From: Pseudoalteromonas sp. H71
Lineage (GTDB): Bacteria > Pseudomonadota > Gammaproteobacteria > Enterobacterales > Alteromonadaceae
NCBI RefSeq assembly: GCF_001468485.1
Contig: NZ_LODI01000045.1
Location: 71,130-135,129 of the forward strand
Direction of reading: 5' to 3'
Length of the DNA: 64,000 bases
The first letter of the stretch is position 1; every line of letters begins with the position of its first letter. A model generated the notes under the pieces. It was not told the DNA's origin and ran no database searches. It worked only from the letters and a program-made list of their open reading frames with translations. Shown piece by piece: positions 32,846 through 42,597 of the stretch. The position numbers and the translations under genes are program-made.

Positions 32846-34981
32846 TTAAAATTTATAGGTCACTTGGCCTACTATTTCACGTGGGCTGCCCGGGAAATGG
32901 CCGTTACGCTCACTAAAGCCACTTACTGCGTATTCTTTATCGAATAGATTATTAATATTTACACTTAATAAAACATCGTCAAAGCGAGTAGTCCAGCTCA
33001 TATCAAATACAGTAAAGGATTTAACTTTTTGGCCGTCTTGGCTTATTTGCTCGCTTACGTAATTTGCGCCAAATGCAATAGACGAATCGATGTTATCAAG
33101 CGCAAAACGCGACCATAAACCAGCTTGGTGACGCGGCGCATTAGCAAAGCGAGAGCCATCACCGTAGGTGCTTGAAATAGTATCGCCCGTTACCCCCTCA
33201 ACAACCAATGTATCGTTGTAGGCGTAGTTAGCCGTTACCGTCCAATGCTCGGTTAAATCGCCCACCAGCGTTGTTTCAAACCCACGGCTTTCTACCTCAC
33301 CAATATTTAAAAGTGCTGCAATGCCATCACCCGCGCCAGTGTCGTCAGGGTTGCTCATTACTACGTTTTCTTTATTAATTTGGTAAATAGCAAAGGTGCT
33401 CATAATTTTGCTATTAAGCCATTTGTTTTTCATACCAATTTCGGTTTGTTTACCGGTTTCTGGGGTTAAATTACCCTCGCCCTCTACGTCTTCTTGATCG
33501 CCCGACGATGCTGGGTTAAAGCTTTCTGAGTAATTTATGTATACCGATGTGTTTTCAACGGGTTGGTAGGTAACAGCCACGCGCGGCGTTACATCGTTAT
33601 CTGAATAACTGTAACCGGTTTCTTTGTTTAGCTCTTTAAAATAATCGTAGCGCAGGCCTGCAATAACAGTCCATTGCTCGTTAATGCTTACAATATCTTG
33701 TACGTATACGCCAAAACGGTCGGTTTCAACACCATCGCGGTTCATGTCGGTAAGGTTATAAGTACTTGGGTCGGTTTCGCCATAATTTAAGTCAAATATG
33801 TTTAAATTAGCCACCCCGTTTGCTTCATAGCGGGCACGTAAGTAATCGTACTCGGTATCGACTGTGTGGTAGTCGCCGCCAAATAATACTTGGTGCGTTA
33901 ATTGGCCTTGCTCAAAGCTATAAACAAAGTCAGTCGTTAAGCTTGTTTCTTCGTTTGCGCGGTATTGCTTACGGTATTCGCGTTTAATGGTTTCGTCATC
34001 AATGTTTGCTTCACCATCGCCGTTTACATCTACCCAGCTTTGCGACTCATGGTACGCTTGGCCGCGTTCGTTATCCATGTAACGTAGTGTGCTACTTACA
34101 GAAAAATCATCATTAAAGTAATGCTTTAGCTCGGCCTGCAGTACTAACGCTTCCATATCTTGGTAGTCAAATGCTTCGTTTGCGTTGTAACTTGGGTCAA
34201 CTAAAAAATTACCGTTCTCATCTACCGGTACACCACGTAAACGGTTACCATCTAGGTCTTGTTTGATGTAGTCAACACTTGTGGTTAGTGTGGTTGAATC
34301 TGTTAAATCAAATAATAAACCACCGGTATACTCGGTATTTTTTGAATCTGCATTATTACGAAAGCTGTCTTGCTCCTCGTAATAACCACCTATACGATAC
34401 GCCATGGTATCGGTTAAACCGCCGGTCATATCAAGTGATGCACCATGCGTGTTGTAATTGCCAAGCGTTAGTTTTAGCTCTTTGCTTTGCGTGTATGAAG
34501 GCTTTTTAGTCACGTAGTTGATCATACCGCCTGGCTCACCGCCACCATATAACGCAGAGGCTGGGCCTTTTAATACTTCGACACGCGCTACATTAAACAA
34601 TTGTGGTACACCAAAGCCCGAATACGGATCGCCGCGTACGCCATCGTAAAATACATTGGCATCGTCTCTAAATCCACGAAAAGTAACGCCTGAATAGCTG
34701 TACTCACTTACCCCTGCTATTGAGCGGTATAAATCGGTAATGTCGCGCGCGGCTTGGTCAATAATAAGTTGCTCGGTCAATAACTGCGCAGATTGCGGTA
34801 ATTTAATAAGATCTAAATCCGTTTTAGTCCCAATTTTACTTTCGGTTTCTAGGTAAAACTGCTGAGCGCGGCCTGTTACTTCTATTTTTTCAATCTCGTT
34901 ATTTTGCTCGGCAAATGCCACATTAGAAAAAGCAGAAAAAGACGCAGCAATACTGAGCGCCAAATATTTTTGGTTAAACAT
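32846..34981 (-). CDS. TonB-dependent siderophore receptor
   Basis: From ATG 34981 the product has 711 residues: signal peptide (ALSIAASFSAFSNVAFA), TonB box region (IEKIEVTGRAQ), a plug (SAQLLTEQLIIDQAARDITDLYRSIAG, then VEVLKGPASALYGGGEPGGMINYVTKKP) and a barrel ending in IVGQVTYKF. The plug's GGGEPGG motif is that of ferrichrome/hydroxamate-type receptors. An in-frame codon at 35104 would add 41 residues that read as no signal and cross the Fur-like box, so it is rejected. Iron control is suggested by that box. Confidence 0.92.
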   Translation of the reverse strand: MFNQKYLALSIAASFSAFSNVAFAEQNNEIEKIEVTGRAQQFYLETESKIGTKTDLDLIKLPQSAQLLTEQLIIDQAARDITDLYRSIAGVSEYSYSGVTFRGFRDDANVFYDGVRGDPYSGFGVPQLFNVARVEVLKGPASALYGGGEPGGMINYVTKKPSYTQSKELKLTLGNYNTHGASLDMTGGLTDTMAYRIGGYYEEQDSFRNNADSKNTEYTGGLLFDLTDSTTLTTSVDYIKQDLDGNRLRGVPVDENGNFLVDPSYNANEAFDYQDMEALVLQAELKHYFNDDFSVSSTLRYMDNERGQAYHESQSWVDVNGDGEANIDDETIKREYRKQYRANEETSLTTDFVYSFEQGQLTHQVLFGGDYHTVDTEYDYLRARYEANGVANLNIFDLNYGETDPSTYNLTDMNRDGVETDRFGVYVQDIVSINEQWTVIAGLRYDYFKELNKETGYSYSDNDVTPRVAVTYQPVENTSVYINYSESFNPASSGDQEDVEGEGNLTPETGKQTEIGMKNKWLNSKIMSTFAIYQINKENVVMSNPDDTGAGDGIAALLNIGEVESRGFETTLVGDLTEHWTVTANYAYNDTLVVEGVTGDTISSTYGDGSRFANAPRHQAGLWSRFALDNIDSSIAFGANYVSEQISQDGQKVKSFTVFDMSWTTRFDDVLLSVNINNLFDKEYAVSGFSERNGHFPGSPREIVGQVTYKF

Positions 34982-35016
34982 GTTGATCCAGTGAAGAGGC
35001 TTAAAAAAACAACGCG

Positions 35017-35035
35017 AATGATAACGACTATCATT
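35017..35035 (-). promoter_or_regulatory. Fur-like box
   Basis: AATGATAACGACTATCATT is a near-palindrome similar to the Fur consensus GATAATGATAATCATTATC. It lies 36 bp upstream of the receptor ATG, so it probably confers iron repression on the siderophore receptor. Confidence 0.78.
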
Positions 35036-35158
35036 ACCATGTACAATGTAAATAATTCCATATTCCCCCTTCTTTTTCGAATGAAAAGTATTTGAGTAAC
35101 ACATTTAATTTGCAGCTCAGCATTAAAAAATTAATTAGCATTACTGGAATACAAAATT

Positions 35159-35171
35159 GATATAATATAAC
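35159..35171 (+). promoter_or_regulatory. Zur-like box
   Basis: GATATAATATAAC differs by one base from the gammaproteobacterial Zur core GTTATAATATAAC and has the expected dyad symmetry. It lies 33 bp upstream of the COG0523 GTPase gene, as expected for a zinc-starvation gene. Confidence 0.72.
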
Positions 35172-35204
35172 ATACCTTAAATTGTAATTTAGTAAGATTA
35201 TTAA

Positions 35205-36404
35205 ATGATAAATAAACTGCCCGTCACAGTGTTATCAGGTTTTTTGGGGGCCGGTAAAACCACTGTACTTAGCCATATTCTTAATAACAGGCAAGGTAAA
35301 AAAGTGGCTGTTATAGTTAACGATATAAGCGATATAAATATCGATGCAGCCACTATTAAAAACGATGTATCGCTCAATCACAGTAACGAAAAGCTCGTCG
35401 AAATGAGCAACGGTTGTATTTGCTGTACCCTACGAGAAGACTTACTTGTTGAAGTGGGCAAACTTGCCAAAGAGGGGCATTTTGATTACCTCGTTATTGA
35501 ATCAACCGGTATTTCTGAGCCATTACCGGTAGCCGAAACCTTCACATTTGCCGATGAAAATGGCGTATCACTGGGTGATATTGCCCCCCTTGATACTATG
35601 GTAACGGTAGTTGATGCCGTTAACTTTTTAAACGACTACGAACAAGCAAATGATTTACAAGATACCGGCGAATCGTTAGGAGAAGACGACGAACGAAGCG
35701 TAGCCGACCTACTTGTTGACCAAGTTGAATTTGCCGATGTAATCTTAATCAGTAAAACGGATTTAATTACAAACGATGAATTAAATAAACTCACTGCCAT
35801 TTTAAATACGCTTAACACTCACGCTAACATTATCCCTATTTCAAACGGCCATATTAATATTAACGAAGTGCTAAACACGGGTTTATTTAATTTTGAACGT
35901 GCCCAACAAGCGCCGGGTTGGCTTAAAGAAATGCGTGGTGAACATATTCCCGAAACCGAAGAGTATGGTATTAGCAGCTTTAATTACACTGCGCGCCGCC
36001 CATTTGACCCAGAAAAGTTTTATAACTTTCTTCATAGCACCGAAAAGTTTGGTAAGCTCATTCGTTCTAAAGGGTATTTTTGGCTGGCTACTCGGCCTTT
36101 ATTTTGCGGGCAATGGAGCCAAGCAGGCGGTATTGCTCACTACGGATTTGCTGGTATGTTTTTTAAAGCAATTCCTAAAAAAGACTGGCCCACAGATCCC
36201 GAAATACTTGCTGATATAAACAGTAAATGGGTAGAACCCTTTGGCGACATGCGCCAAGAGCTAGTGTTTATTGGTCAATCTTTGAATCAACAAGCCATGA
36301 TTAAAGCGCTTGATGACTGCCTACTCCCAGAAGATGCCGTACTTAAAGGTAAAGATTTTTGGAGAACCTATAACGACCCGTTTCCTATTTGGGAGGAAGA
36401 GTAA
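35205..36404 (+). CDS. COG0523 (CobW/ZigA-type) GTPase
   Basis: This 399-residue GTPase has Walker [10 protein letters not shown] (residues about 11-19), the metal-binding CxCC motif (GCICC) and a CobW C-terminal domain. It resembles ZigA, a zinc metallochaperone that is induced when zinc is scarce. It has no obvious His-rich tail. The Zur-like box in front supports this role rather than cobalamin work. Its TAA overlaps the ATG of the DUF1826 gene. Confidence 0.88.
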   Translation: MINKLPVTVLSGFLGAGKTTVLSHILNNRQGKKVAVIVNDISDINIDAATIKNDVSLNHSNEKLVEMSNGCICCTLREDLLVEVGKLAKEGHFDYLVIESTGISEPLPVAETFTFADENGVSLGDIAPLDTMVTVVDAVNFLNDYEQANDLQDTGESLGEDDERSVADLLVDQVEFADVILISKTDLITNDELNKLTAILNTLNTHANIIPISNGHININEVLNTGLFNFERAQQAPGWLKEMRGEHIPETEEYGISSFNYTARRPFDPEKFYNFLHSTEKFGKLIRSKGYFWLATRPLFCGQWSQAGGIAHYGFAGMFFKAIPKKDWPTDPEILADINSKWVEPFGDMRQELVFIGQSLNQQAMIKALDDCLLPEDAVLKGKDFWRTYNDPFPIWEEE

Positions 36405-37093
36405 TGAATGCCCTAGCCCCACTAACTGCGCAAATAAAACCGGATGAACCACTGTACCGAAAAGCAGCTAAAGAGTGTGACGCCAATGTATTGCCACAAA
36501 TTTATAACCAAGACACTAACATTGTTATTTGGCAAAGAGACCTTGACCAAGCATTAACAAATGCAGTTAATACGCTCATTAGCGCAAATACTTTAAAGCC
36601 ACTAGAACTTGCTGTATCGCCCGATGATGCGTTTGACCAATTAATAAAAGCATTTAAGCCAGAAGATAATAACCGTGATGAAGTTAAAGCGCTGTGTGAA
36701 GATATCGCACTGTTGGTTGAAATGTTTTGCTGCCTGTTTGATTTAAAACGCGCCGGTTTAAGGCTAACAATATTAGATAAACCCATGTGCCCGCGTTTTC
36801 ATGTAGACAAAATTCCGTGCCGGCTAGTGACTACCTATCAAGGTGTAGCTACGCAGTGGTTAAATCACAGCGATGTAGAGCGCTCAAAACTTGGTACTGG
36901 TAATTTAGGTAAGCCCGATGAAGAGTCTGGCTTATTTAAAAGCCTAAATAATATTAATCAACTCAAGCAAGGTGATGTTGCCCTGCTTAAAGGCGAGTAC
37001 TGGGATGAAAACGAAGGTGCAGGGCTAGTGCATCGCTCGCCACCGGTGACTGCAAACGAGCAACGGTTATTGCTCACCCTCGATTTTATATGA
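36404..37093 (+). CDS. DUF1826 domain protein
   Basis: From the ATG at 36404 (shared TAATG with the GTPase gene) the product has 229 residues. It includes the DUF1826 pattern NIVIWQRDL, FCCLFDLKRAGLRL, CPRFHVDKIPCRLVTTYQGVATQWL and a late LVHRSPP. The conserved HVD and HRSPP recall cupin-like or metal-binding segments, but no activity is known. DUF1826 genes frequently neighbour COG0523 GTPases, so a role in zinc-limited growth is inferred. A frame-start at 36389 is not preferred. Confidence 0.85.
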   Translation: MNALAPLTAQIKPDEPLYRKAAKECDANVLPQIYNQDTNIVIWQRDLDQALTNAVNTLISANTLKPLELAVSPDDAFDQLIKAFKPEDNNRDEVKALCEDIALLVEMFCCLFDLKRAGLRLTILDKPMCPRFHVDKIPCRLVTTYQGVATQWLNHSDVERSKLGTGNLGKPDEESGLFKSLNNINQLKQGDVALLKGEYWDENEGAGLVHRSPPVTANEQRLLLTLDFI

Positions 37094-37105
37094 AATTAAA
37101 GCGCC

Positions 37106-37142
37106 ATTTATAAAGGCCATATTTTGTCAGGCCTTTATAAAT
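37106..37142. terminator. Bidirectional terminator
   Basis: A perfect 13-bp stem (ATTTATAAAGGCC at 37106-37118 and complement at 37130-37142) with an 11-nt loop separates the convergent DUF1826 and sensor kinase genes. Confidence 0.75.
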
Positions 37143-37147
37143 TATAC

Positions 37148-39910
37148 TTAATTTATCTTTATAAGATTATTAGCAATAACGCTATATAACCCCTGAGAGT
37201 TAACTGGCTTTGAAATAAAGTCATCCATACCTACATCTAAACAACGCTGCTTATCTTCTTCGTATGCATTGGCTGTAATGGCGATAATTGGAACCCGTTC
37301 ATCTGCACCTATTTCATTTTCGCGAATGCGTATAGTACATTCATAACCGTCCATATTAGGCATTTGACAGTCCATTAAAATTAAATCAAACACATTACTT
37401 TTTAATGCTTTAAGCGCTTCTAAACCGTCGTTTGCCATTGTAATAGTAACAGCTGTTGGCTCTAACATTTTTGCAATTACTTGGCGGTTTATAGGGTTAT
37501 CTTCCACCAGCAAAATATCCTTATTTAGCAAGTCTGGTAGCGACTGTGCTTGGACCGGCTTTGCTAAATCGACACTTTGCGCTTTAGGGGCATTTATTGA
37601 AAACTTAATAGTGCTACCCAAACCTGGCACACTATTTAAGGTTATTTCACCACCCATTTTTTTAATCAAACCTTGGCAAATAGCCAACCCAAGGCCTGTA
37701 CCGCCATATTTACGTGCTACGCTAGCATCTGCTTGAGTAAATTCACTAAAAAGTAATAACTGCTGCTCTTTTTCGATCCCAATACCGCTATCAGACACAC
37801 TTACCGTGAGCTGCTGATCACTGTAATCAAACGATAAACGCACAAACCCAGCCTGAGTAAACTTTTGCGCATTAGACAATAAGTTAATAATTACTTGATT
37901 TAAACGTAAGTCGTCTACATTTACGCAATCGGGTAAGTCGGGACTCTGTTGAATAATAAACTCAACATCGTTGGAGTGAATAATTGGCGAAAATAACGAA
38001 TGAATATTTTCAATAAACGGAGCAAGCAAAGTTGCTCGCGGGCTAATTTGCATGGCGTTTGCTTCAATTTTAGAAAAGTCTAAAATATCATTTAATATTT
38101 GTAGTAGATTTTTGGAGCTTTTTTGCTGTGTTTCAAGCAGCTCGCGTTGATCATCTGTAAGGGTGGTATCTCGCAGTAATACCTCTCCCATACCTAAAAT
38201 GCCATTCATAGGAGTGCGCAGTTCATGACTCATGTTGGCCAAAAACTGTGACTTAGCTTTATTAGCCTCATTAGCTGATTTAACTGCTTTTGTTAGCTCA
38301 TCTGTTTGCTCAGCCACTTTAACTTCCAACTGCTGGTTAAATTGGCTTAGCTGTTTATTTAAATCCTGATTTTTAATATTAGACGCTTGTAAACTTTCTA
38401 TTGAGTCCCTTAACGCATTCCCCAACATTTTAAACTGTTGTTGCAGCTGCAGCACTTCGTACCAGCTAGACTCTGTATTAAAGTGTTGTTTGTCTGATTT
38501 ATTAAAACCATACATTAAATTAGTCAAACCAATAATTGGCTGAACTAATAAATTAGATAAATGATGTATAAACAACACCACTAAAAAAATCAACACTGCA
38601 CTAAACAATATTGTTGGTAGCCAAGCTGTTGCTACCACCTTAGTTAAGTGTTTACGATTGTAAAACGTAATAACTTGCCATTGACTACTAGTATCAACAT
38701 ACTGATTGGTATGAAATACTTCATTATTAACAGAACGAAAAAGTTGATTATCGCCCAGGTTGCTTATTGTAAAATCTAACGTCTTAAAATCAGCCAGTAT
38801 TTGAAATTGTGCTAAAGAGCTAAAAACAATTCTTTGCTCAGCATCGAGTATAATTAGCTCACCAGTTTGATTAAACAAATTTGGAATATACTGCTCTAAG
38901 CGCTCTAGCTTTAAAGAGCCCTCTACAACACCATAAAACTCGTTATTTTTGTATATTGGTGCAGAAAGAGCAACTATAGGCTCATTACCAAGACCACGCC
39001 CCTGAAACACCCCACTACTGTAACCTTTGGGATACTGTTGAGCTTGTGAAAAATACGGTCGGTCGTTTACAAATCGCTTCTCCTCACTAAGCCCTGCAAG
39101 TAATGTTTCAGGAATACTTTTAGCGACATACCCATTTGGCATTGCATATAAACTCGTAGTAAAACCTGGGTATAAATCCATTAACTGTGTGAGCTGCTGT
39201 TTTATATCAATCCCACCCCCAATGGCATCACTACTCATTACCACCGCGTTTTTATGAAACTGCAAATAGTCATTCAACTGTGTGCTAATAGATTTTGCTT
39301 TTTCCTCAAGCTGCGCATTTACCTCATACTCTATACGCGAATGATGGTCGTTAACCAAAAAAACACTTGTAATAAGCACAACCAAAACAATAATAACACT
39401 GACCACATAACTAAGAATACGAGCCAGTGGACGTCCTTGATAAGCACGGCTAGCATAAGGAACAAATATACTAATCAAATCAACCAATGCTAAGCTGATT
39501 AATGCGTTTACCAGGTATTTAAACACTGCAACAATAAGCGTCAGCGACGCTAAATCCATTACAAACTGCCCTATCACCCAAATAATAGGCAGCCCCACTA
39601 AAAACCAAAAAACGGCACCTAAAGGTAAAATGGGTTTTGAACGCCTCAAACAGAAAGTATAAAGCCATAAAAGCTCAAGCAAATACACTACACTGGGCCA
39701 ACAGTGGCCCCACCTATAAAGTAAAAAACTCGAGACAATCGCAAGCGTAAGACAGGAGTAGCGCAACCCAGTGAATACTAAGCTGCATAAAACAAAAATT
39801 TGTCCAAATAAAAATTCAGAACTATCGAAAAAATACAGGGGTAAAAGGTTAACCAACCCGCCTATTAACCCTAATAAAATAGCTAGTGCCCACTTACTTC
39901 TTTGAGACAT
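37148..39910 (-). CDS. Hybrid sensor histidine kinase/response regulator
   Basis: This 920-residue inner-membrane protein has several N-terminal helices of a MASE-like membrane region (about 1-190), a periplasmic Cache-like sensor ([24 protein letters not shown]), a further helix (about 430-455), a HisKA domain with H562 ([16 protein letters not shown]), HATPase ([20 protein letters not shown]) and a C-terminal receiver with phosphoacceptor D847 ([14 protein letters not shown]). The Cache part suggests a small extracellular ligand. No partner response regulator lies next to it. A perfect 18-bp palindrome lies 36 bp upstream. Confidence 0.92.
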   Translation of the reverse strand: MSQRSKWALAILLGLIGGLVNLLPLYFFDSSEFLFGQIFVLCSLVFTGLRYSCLTLAIVSSFLLYRWGHCWPSVVYLLELLWLYTFCLRRSKPILPLGAVFWFLVGLPIIWVIGQFVMDLASLTLIVAVFKYLVNALISLALVDLISIFVPYASRAYQGRPLARILSYVVSVIIVLVVLITSVFLVNDHHSRIEYEVNAQLEEKAKSISTQLNDYLQFHKNAVVMSSDAIGGGIDIKQQLTQLMDLYPGFTTSLYAMPNGYVAKSIPETLLAGLSEEKRFVNDRPYFSQAQQYPKGYSSGVFQGRGLGNEPIVALSAPIYKNNEFYGVVEGSLKLERLEQYIPNLFNQTGELIILDAEQRIVFSSLAQFQILADFKTLDFTISNLGDNQLFRSVNNEVFHTNQYVDTSSQWQVITFYNRKHLTKVVATAWLPTILFSAVLIFLVVLFIHHLSNLLVQPIIGLTNLMYGFNKSDKQHFNTESSWYEVLQLQQQFKMLGNALRDSIESLQASNIKNQDLNKQLSQFNQQLEVKVAEQTDELTKAVKSANEANKAKSQFLANMSHELRTPMNGILGMGEVLLRDTTLTDDQRELLETQQKSSKNLLQILNDILDFSKIEANAMQISPRATLLAPFIENIHSLFSPIIHSNDVEFIIQQSPDLPDCVNVDDLRLNQVIINLLSNAQKFTQAGFVRLSFDYSDQQLTVSVSDSGIGIEKEQQLLLFSEFTQADASVARKYGGTGLGLAICQGLIKKMGGEITLNSVPGLGSTIKFSINAPKAQSVDLAKPVQAQSLPDLLNKDILLVEDNPINRQVIAKMLEPTAVTITMANDGLEALKALKSNVFDLILMDCQMPNMDGYECTIRIRENEIGADERVPIIAITANAYEEDKQRCLDVGMDDFISKPVNSQGLYSVIANNLIKIN

Positions 39911-39945
39911 TACAACAACCCTTGGGCATCTGATTTAACATGTGT

Positions 39946-39963
39946 AGCGTTAACGTTAACGCT
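39946..39963. promoter_or_regulatory. Perfect 18-bp palindrome upstream of the sensor kinase gene
   Basis: AGCGTTAACGTTAACGCT is perfectly self-complementary. It lies in the kinase gene's promoter region and could be a repressor operator (LacI-like central CG). No regulator can be named. Confidence 0.5.
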
Positions 39964-40096
39964 TTATTTCATTATTGCGCAATATCTAAGTGTTGTCTAT
40001 AAGGTAGAAACAGAGGGAACAACAGAAAATAAACTACTGGTATTTAATTATAATTTTTTAAATGAGTTGAGAGGTTGTCACCCAAATGAGGAATTT

Positions 40097-40220
40097 GGGT
40101 GGCAGTCTTACCAGCCACATCTCGGCACACACGTCACAAACTGTGGCTGCTCCCTTCCGGGCCTGACCAGGTTCGCCTGCTAGTGTTGCGAGAGGACCAA
40201 TAAGACTACCATTGAGGGCC
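40097..40220 (-). ncRNA. ffs: 4.5S signal recognition particle RNA
   Basis: On the minus strand the segment reads like E. coli 4.5S RNA: the domain IV core GGTCAGGCCCGGAAGGGAGC (plus 40149-40168) includes the GGAAG tetraloop and is flanked by CGCAACACTAGCAGG and GTGACGTGTGTGCCGAGATGTGGC. The ends pair (GGTAGTCTTA with TAAGACTGCC). This RNA binds Ffh to target nascent membrane proteins. Exact ends are approximate. A 9-bp hairpin, CACCCAAAT with its complement (40079-40101), follows and may terminate it, but without a strong T run. Confidence 0.93.
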
Positions 40221-40238
40221 TTGGTTGGCGCGGGAGGG

Positions 40239-40267
40239 ATTATCTCTACTTTTGCTGTGTTATTCAA
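40239..40267 (-). promoter_or_regulatory. Sigma-70 promoter of the SRP RNA
   Basis: On the minus strand TTGAAT (40267-40262), a 17-nt spacer and GATAAT (40244-40239) give a good -35/-10 pair. The following CCCTCCCGCG is a GC-rich discriminator, as in growth-rate-controlled stable RNA promoters. Confidence 0.72.
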
Positions 40268-40340
40268 GGGATAATCAAAAAAGAAAGTGCGATTGCATAC
40301 TTCATATACAATCGCCGTATTAAAATTTAATTTGTGGCTG

Positions 40341-41213
40341 TTAATTGCTCTCTAATTGCGCTTTTATATTACGTAATGCGCCTTTCACTTTTTTCATGTT
40401 TTCTGGACCCATACGTAATAACTGCTTTTGAGCTGCGGGTAGTTGCTCCCATTCAGAAAACGCATACTGATAAGTCACTGAGTCACGAAGAAGTGGTAAG
40501 GCGCCTTCTGGTTCTGGTGTATCAAGCAGTAAATCAATTGCGTCGTTCAATGTTTGTTTAAACTCATCATCGCCGTAACCAATTTCTGTGTATGCATCAT
40601 TAATAAGTGGCTTGTACTCTTCATACAATCGGACCACTTGCGCTGCACTCATACTCGTAAATACTTTTACATAAGGTGTATAACGCTCATAACTATTCGG
40701 ATCAATGGTTAAAATGTCCCCTTCGCTGACACTAAAGCTTTCTTGGGGTTTGATAACAGGGTTATGTTTTTTAGCAACTTTACCTTGGGCTAAGTTATCA
40801 ATAAAAACAACACCTCGGCGAATAACATCATCAGTGACCAATAGGCTCATAACAGAGTCACTCAAGTACTCGTCAATTTTAGCAACAACCACAGTATCAC
40901 TATCATTTAAGGCAGGTAGCGTAGCTACTTCTGGTTCTGGTTCAACTATTCGCTGCGCTGGCACTTCGAGCTCTGCGGGTTGCTCAATGGCTGTTGGCTC
41001 TTCTGGCTCAATTATATCTGGTTCATTTAATGGCTTAAGTTCCATTATTGGCTGCTCTTTTATCGGCTTTGTTACCTCTGTTCTCGACACTGGTTCGTCA
41101 CTTGGTTTGAGTAATAAGAAAGCAACAACACAGGCAACAACAATTAGCGTAATAATGGCAAGAAGTAGATTACTGTTTGGTGAGCGTTTTTGAACATCTG
41201 ATGAGTCTGACAT
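40341..41213 (-). CDS. DUF3014 domain protein
   Basis: This 290-residue protein has one N-terminal transmembrane helix (LLLAIITLIVVACVVAFLLL, about 16-35), a Pro/Glu-rich linker (about 40-95) and a C-terminal DUF3014 domain with SLLVTDDVIRRGVVFIDNLAQG, VRLYEEYKPLINDAYTEIGY and VTYQYAFSEWEQLPAAQKQLLRMGP. It should be anchored in the inner membrane with the domain in the periplasm. Its function is unknown. It lies alone between the SRP RNA and the divergent patatin gene. Confidence 0.85.
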   Translation of the reverse strand: MSDSSDVQKRSPNSNLLLAIITLIVVACVVAFLLLKPSDEPVSRTEVTKPIKEQPIMELKPLNEPDIIEPEEPTAIEQPAELEVPAQRIVEPEPEVATLPALNDSDTVVVAKIDEYLSDSVMSLLVTDDVIRRGVVFIDNLAQGKVAKKHNPVIKPQESFSVSEGDILTIDPNSYERYTPYVKVFTSMSAAQVVRLYEEYKPLINDAYTEIGYGDDEFKQTLNDAIDLLLDTPEPEGALPLLRDSVTYQYAFSEWEQLPAAQKQLLRMGPENMKKVKGALRNIKAQLESN

Positions 41214-41450
41214 ACTAACTCCATAAAAAATTAAAATGCGATATCACTTAGAGTAGCCTAAGTGGATTAAATTCATTCTGTTCGGGCTTTTATTAAATTA
41301 ATACCTTAAATTATTCGGCCTGAATTGCGCATTAAATTGCGCTATAAAAAAGCAAGCACTTTTTCAAGAACAGTTATCCTTTGATTCTTCTAGCTTAAAG
41401 ACTTACAGTTGATAAATAAAGTAAAGACGTTGAACAGTTTAACCACCAAT

Positions 41451-42596
41451 ATGAAAATTAAGCAAATAGATCCAAAAAAGCCTAAAACAGCCTTATTACT
41501 TACCGGTGGTGGTGCTAGAGCTGCGTATCAAGTAGGTGTTTTAAAAGCATTAGCTCATAGCATGCCACGTACCGCACCTCTTCCTTTTAGAATAATTAAT
41601 GGTACATCTGCCGGAGCTATAAATTCTGCGGCCTTAGCGTGTTATGCCTCTTGCGCTCATTTAGCTGTGCGTAAATTAGAATCTGTATGGAAAAACTTTT
41701 CGACCTCTATGGTCTACAAAAGTGATTTTTTGAGTGTGTTTGGTCACATTGCGCGTAATATTTTAACCAGTTTTCAATCCGAACATATTAACCACCCACC
41801 TGCGAGCTTACTGAATAATCGTCCTTTGCGTGGCTTACTTAACGAGATTTTAGACCTTCACCGCATAGAGCGTAATTTACACCGTAACTATTTAGAAGCT
41901 CTTTCTATTACCGCTTCAAGTTACACAACGGGTGACTCGGTTGCTTTTTTTCAATCAAATACGCAAACACCTTGGCAAAGAGCTAAGCGTGAAGGACGAT
42001 CTACACGCATCAATGTTGATCATTTAATGGCATCAAGTGCTATTCCAATGGTGTTTCCAAGCGTTAATATTCATAACCATTACTTTGGTGACGGCTCTAT
42101 ACATCAACTGTCACCGCTTAGCCCATCAATACATTTAGGCGCCGAAAAAATATTTATTATTGGTGTCGATGAACCTAAAGAGCCGCATCCACCGGGGTAT
42201 TCTGCACATTACCCCGGGCTTTCGGCTGTTGCAGGGCACTTGCTTGATAGTGTATTTACCGACACCATGCAGTCAGATTTAGAACGTTTAGGCAGAATAA
42301 ACCGCACTTTGGGGCTTTTACCTGCACGAGATAAACACCAAGAGCTAAAACAAATAGATAGCTTTATTATTAATCCCTCACAAAATTTTAATGTCATTGC
42401 GGCGCAGTATTACAACGATATGCCATGGGCGATAAAAGTATTGTTGCGAATTATTGGTGTTAAAAAACACTCTCAATCAAGTTTAACTAGTTACTTATTA
42501 TTTGAAAAACGCTACACCCAACATTTAATGGAAATAGGGTATCAAGACGGTATGGCTAAGCTACCCGAAATAAGGGCGTTTTTAGGGCTCGATTAA
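41451..42596 (+). CDS. Patatin-like phospholipase
   Basis: From ATG 41451 the product has 381 residues. The patatin parts are the oxyanion GGGARAAYQVGVL (about residues 18-30), the nucleophile serine in GTSAGAIN, and the catalytic aspartate in FGDGSIHQ. It also has a C-terminal extension of about 100 residues containing NRTLGLLPARDKHQEL. It should hydrolyse membrane lipids or related acyl esters. The frame is open from a TTG at 41409; the start choice is uncertain because neither has a clear ribosome-binding site. It is convergent with the antiporter gene, with one base between. Confidence 0.88.
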   Translation: MKIKQIDPKKPKTALLLTGGGARAAYQVGVLKALAHSMPRTAPLPFRIINGTSAGAINSAALACYASCAHLAVRKLESVWKNFSTSMVYKSDFLSVFGHIARNILTSFQSEHINHPPASLLNNRPLRGLLNEILDLHRIERNLHRNYLEALSITASSYTTGDSVAFFQSNTQTPWQRAKREGRSTRINVDHLMASSAIPMVFPSVNIHNHYFGDGSIHQLSPLSPSIHLGAEKIFIIGVDEPKEPHPPGYSAHYPGLSAVAGHLLDSVFTDTMQSDLERLGRINRTLGLLPARDKHQELKQIDSFIINPSQNFNVIAAQYYNDMPWAIKVLLRIIGVKKHSQSSLTSYLLFEKRYTQHLMEIGYQDGMAKLPEIRAFLGLD

Positions 42597-42597
42597 C

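Noticed and set aside
34982-35104. 41-residue N-terminal extension of the siderophore receptor
   Set aside because: It is not signal-like and crosses the Fur-like box; the ATG at 34981 begins a proper signal peptide.
40058-40267. 69-codon ORF across the SRP RNA
   Set aside because: The sequence is explained by the 4.5S RNA and its promoter.
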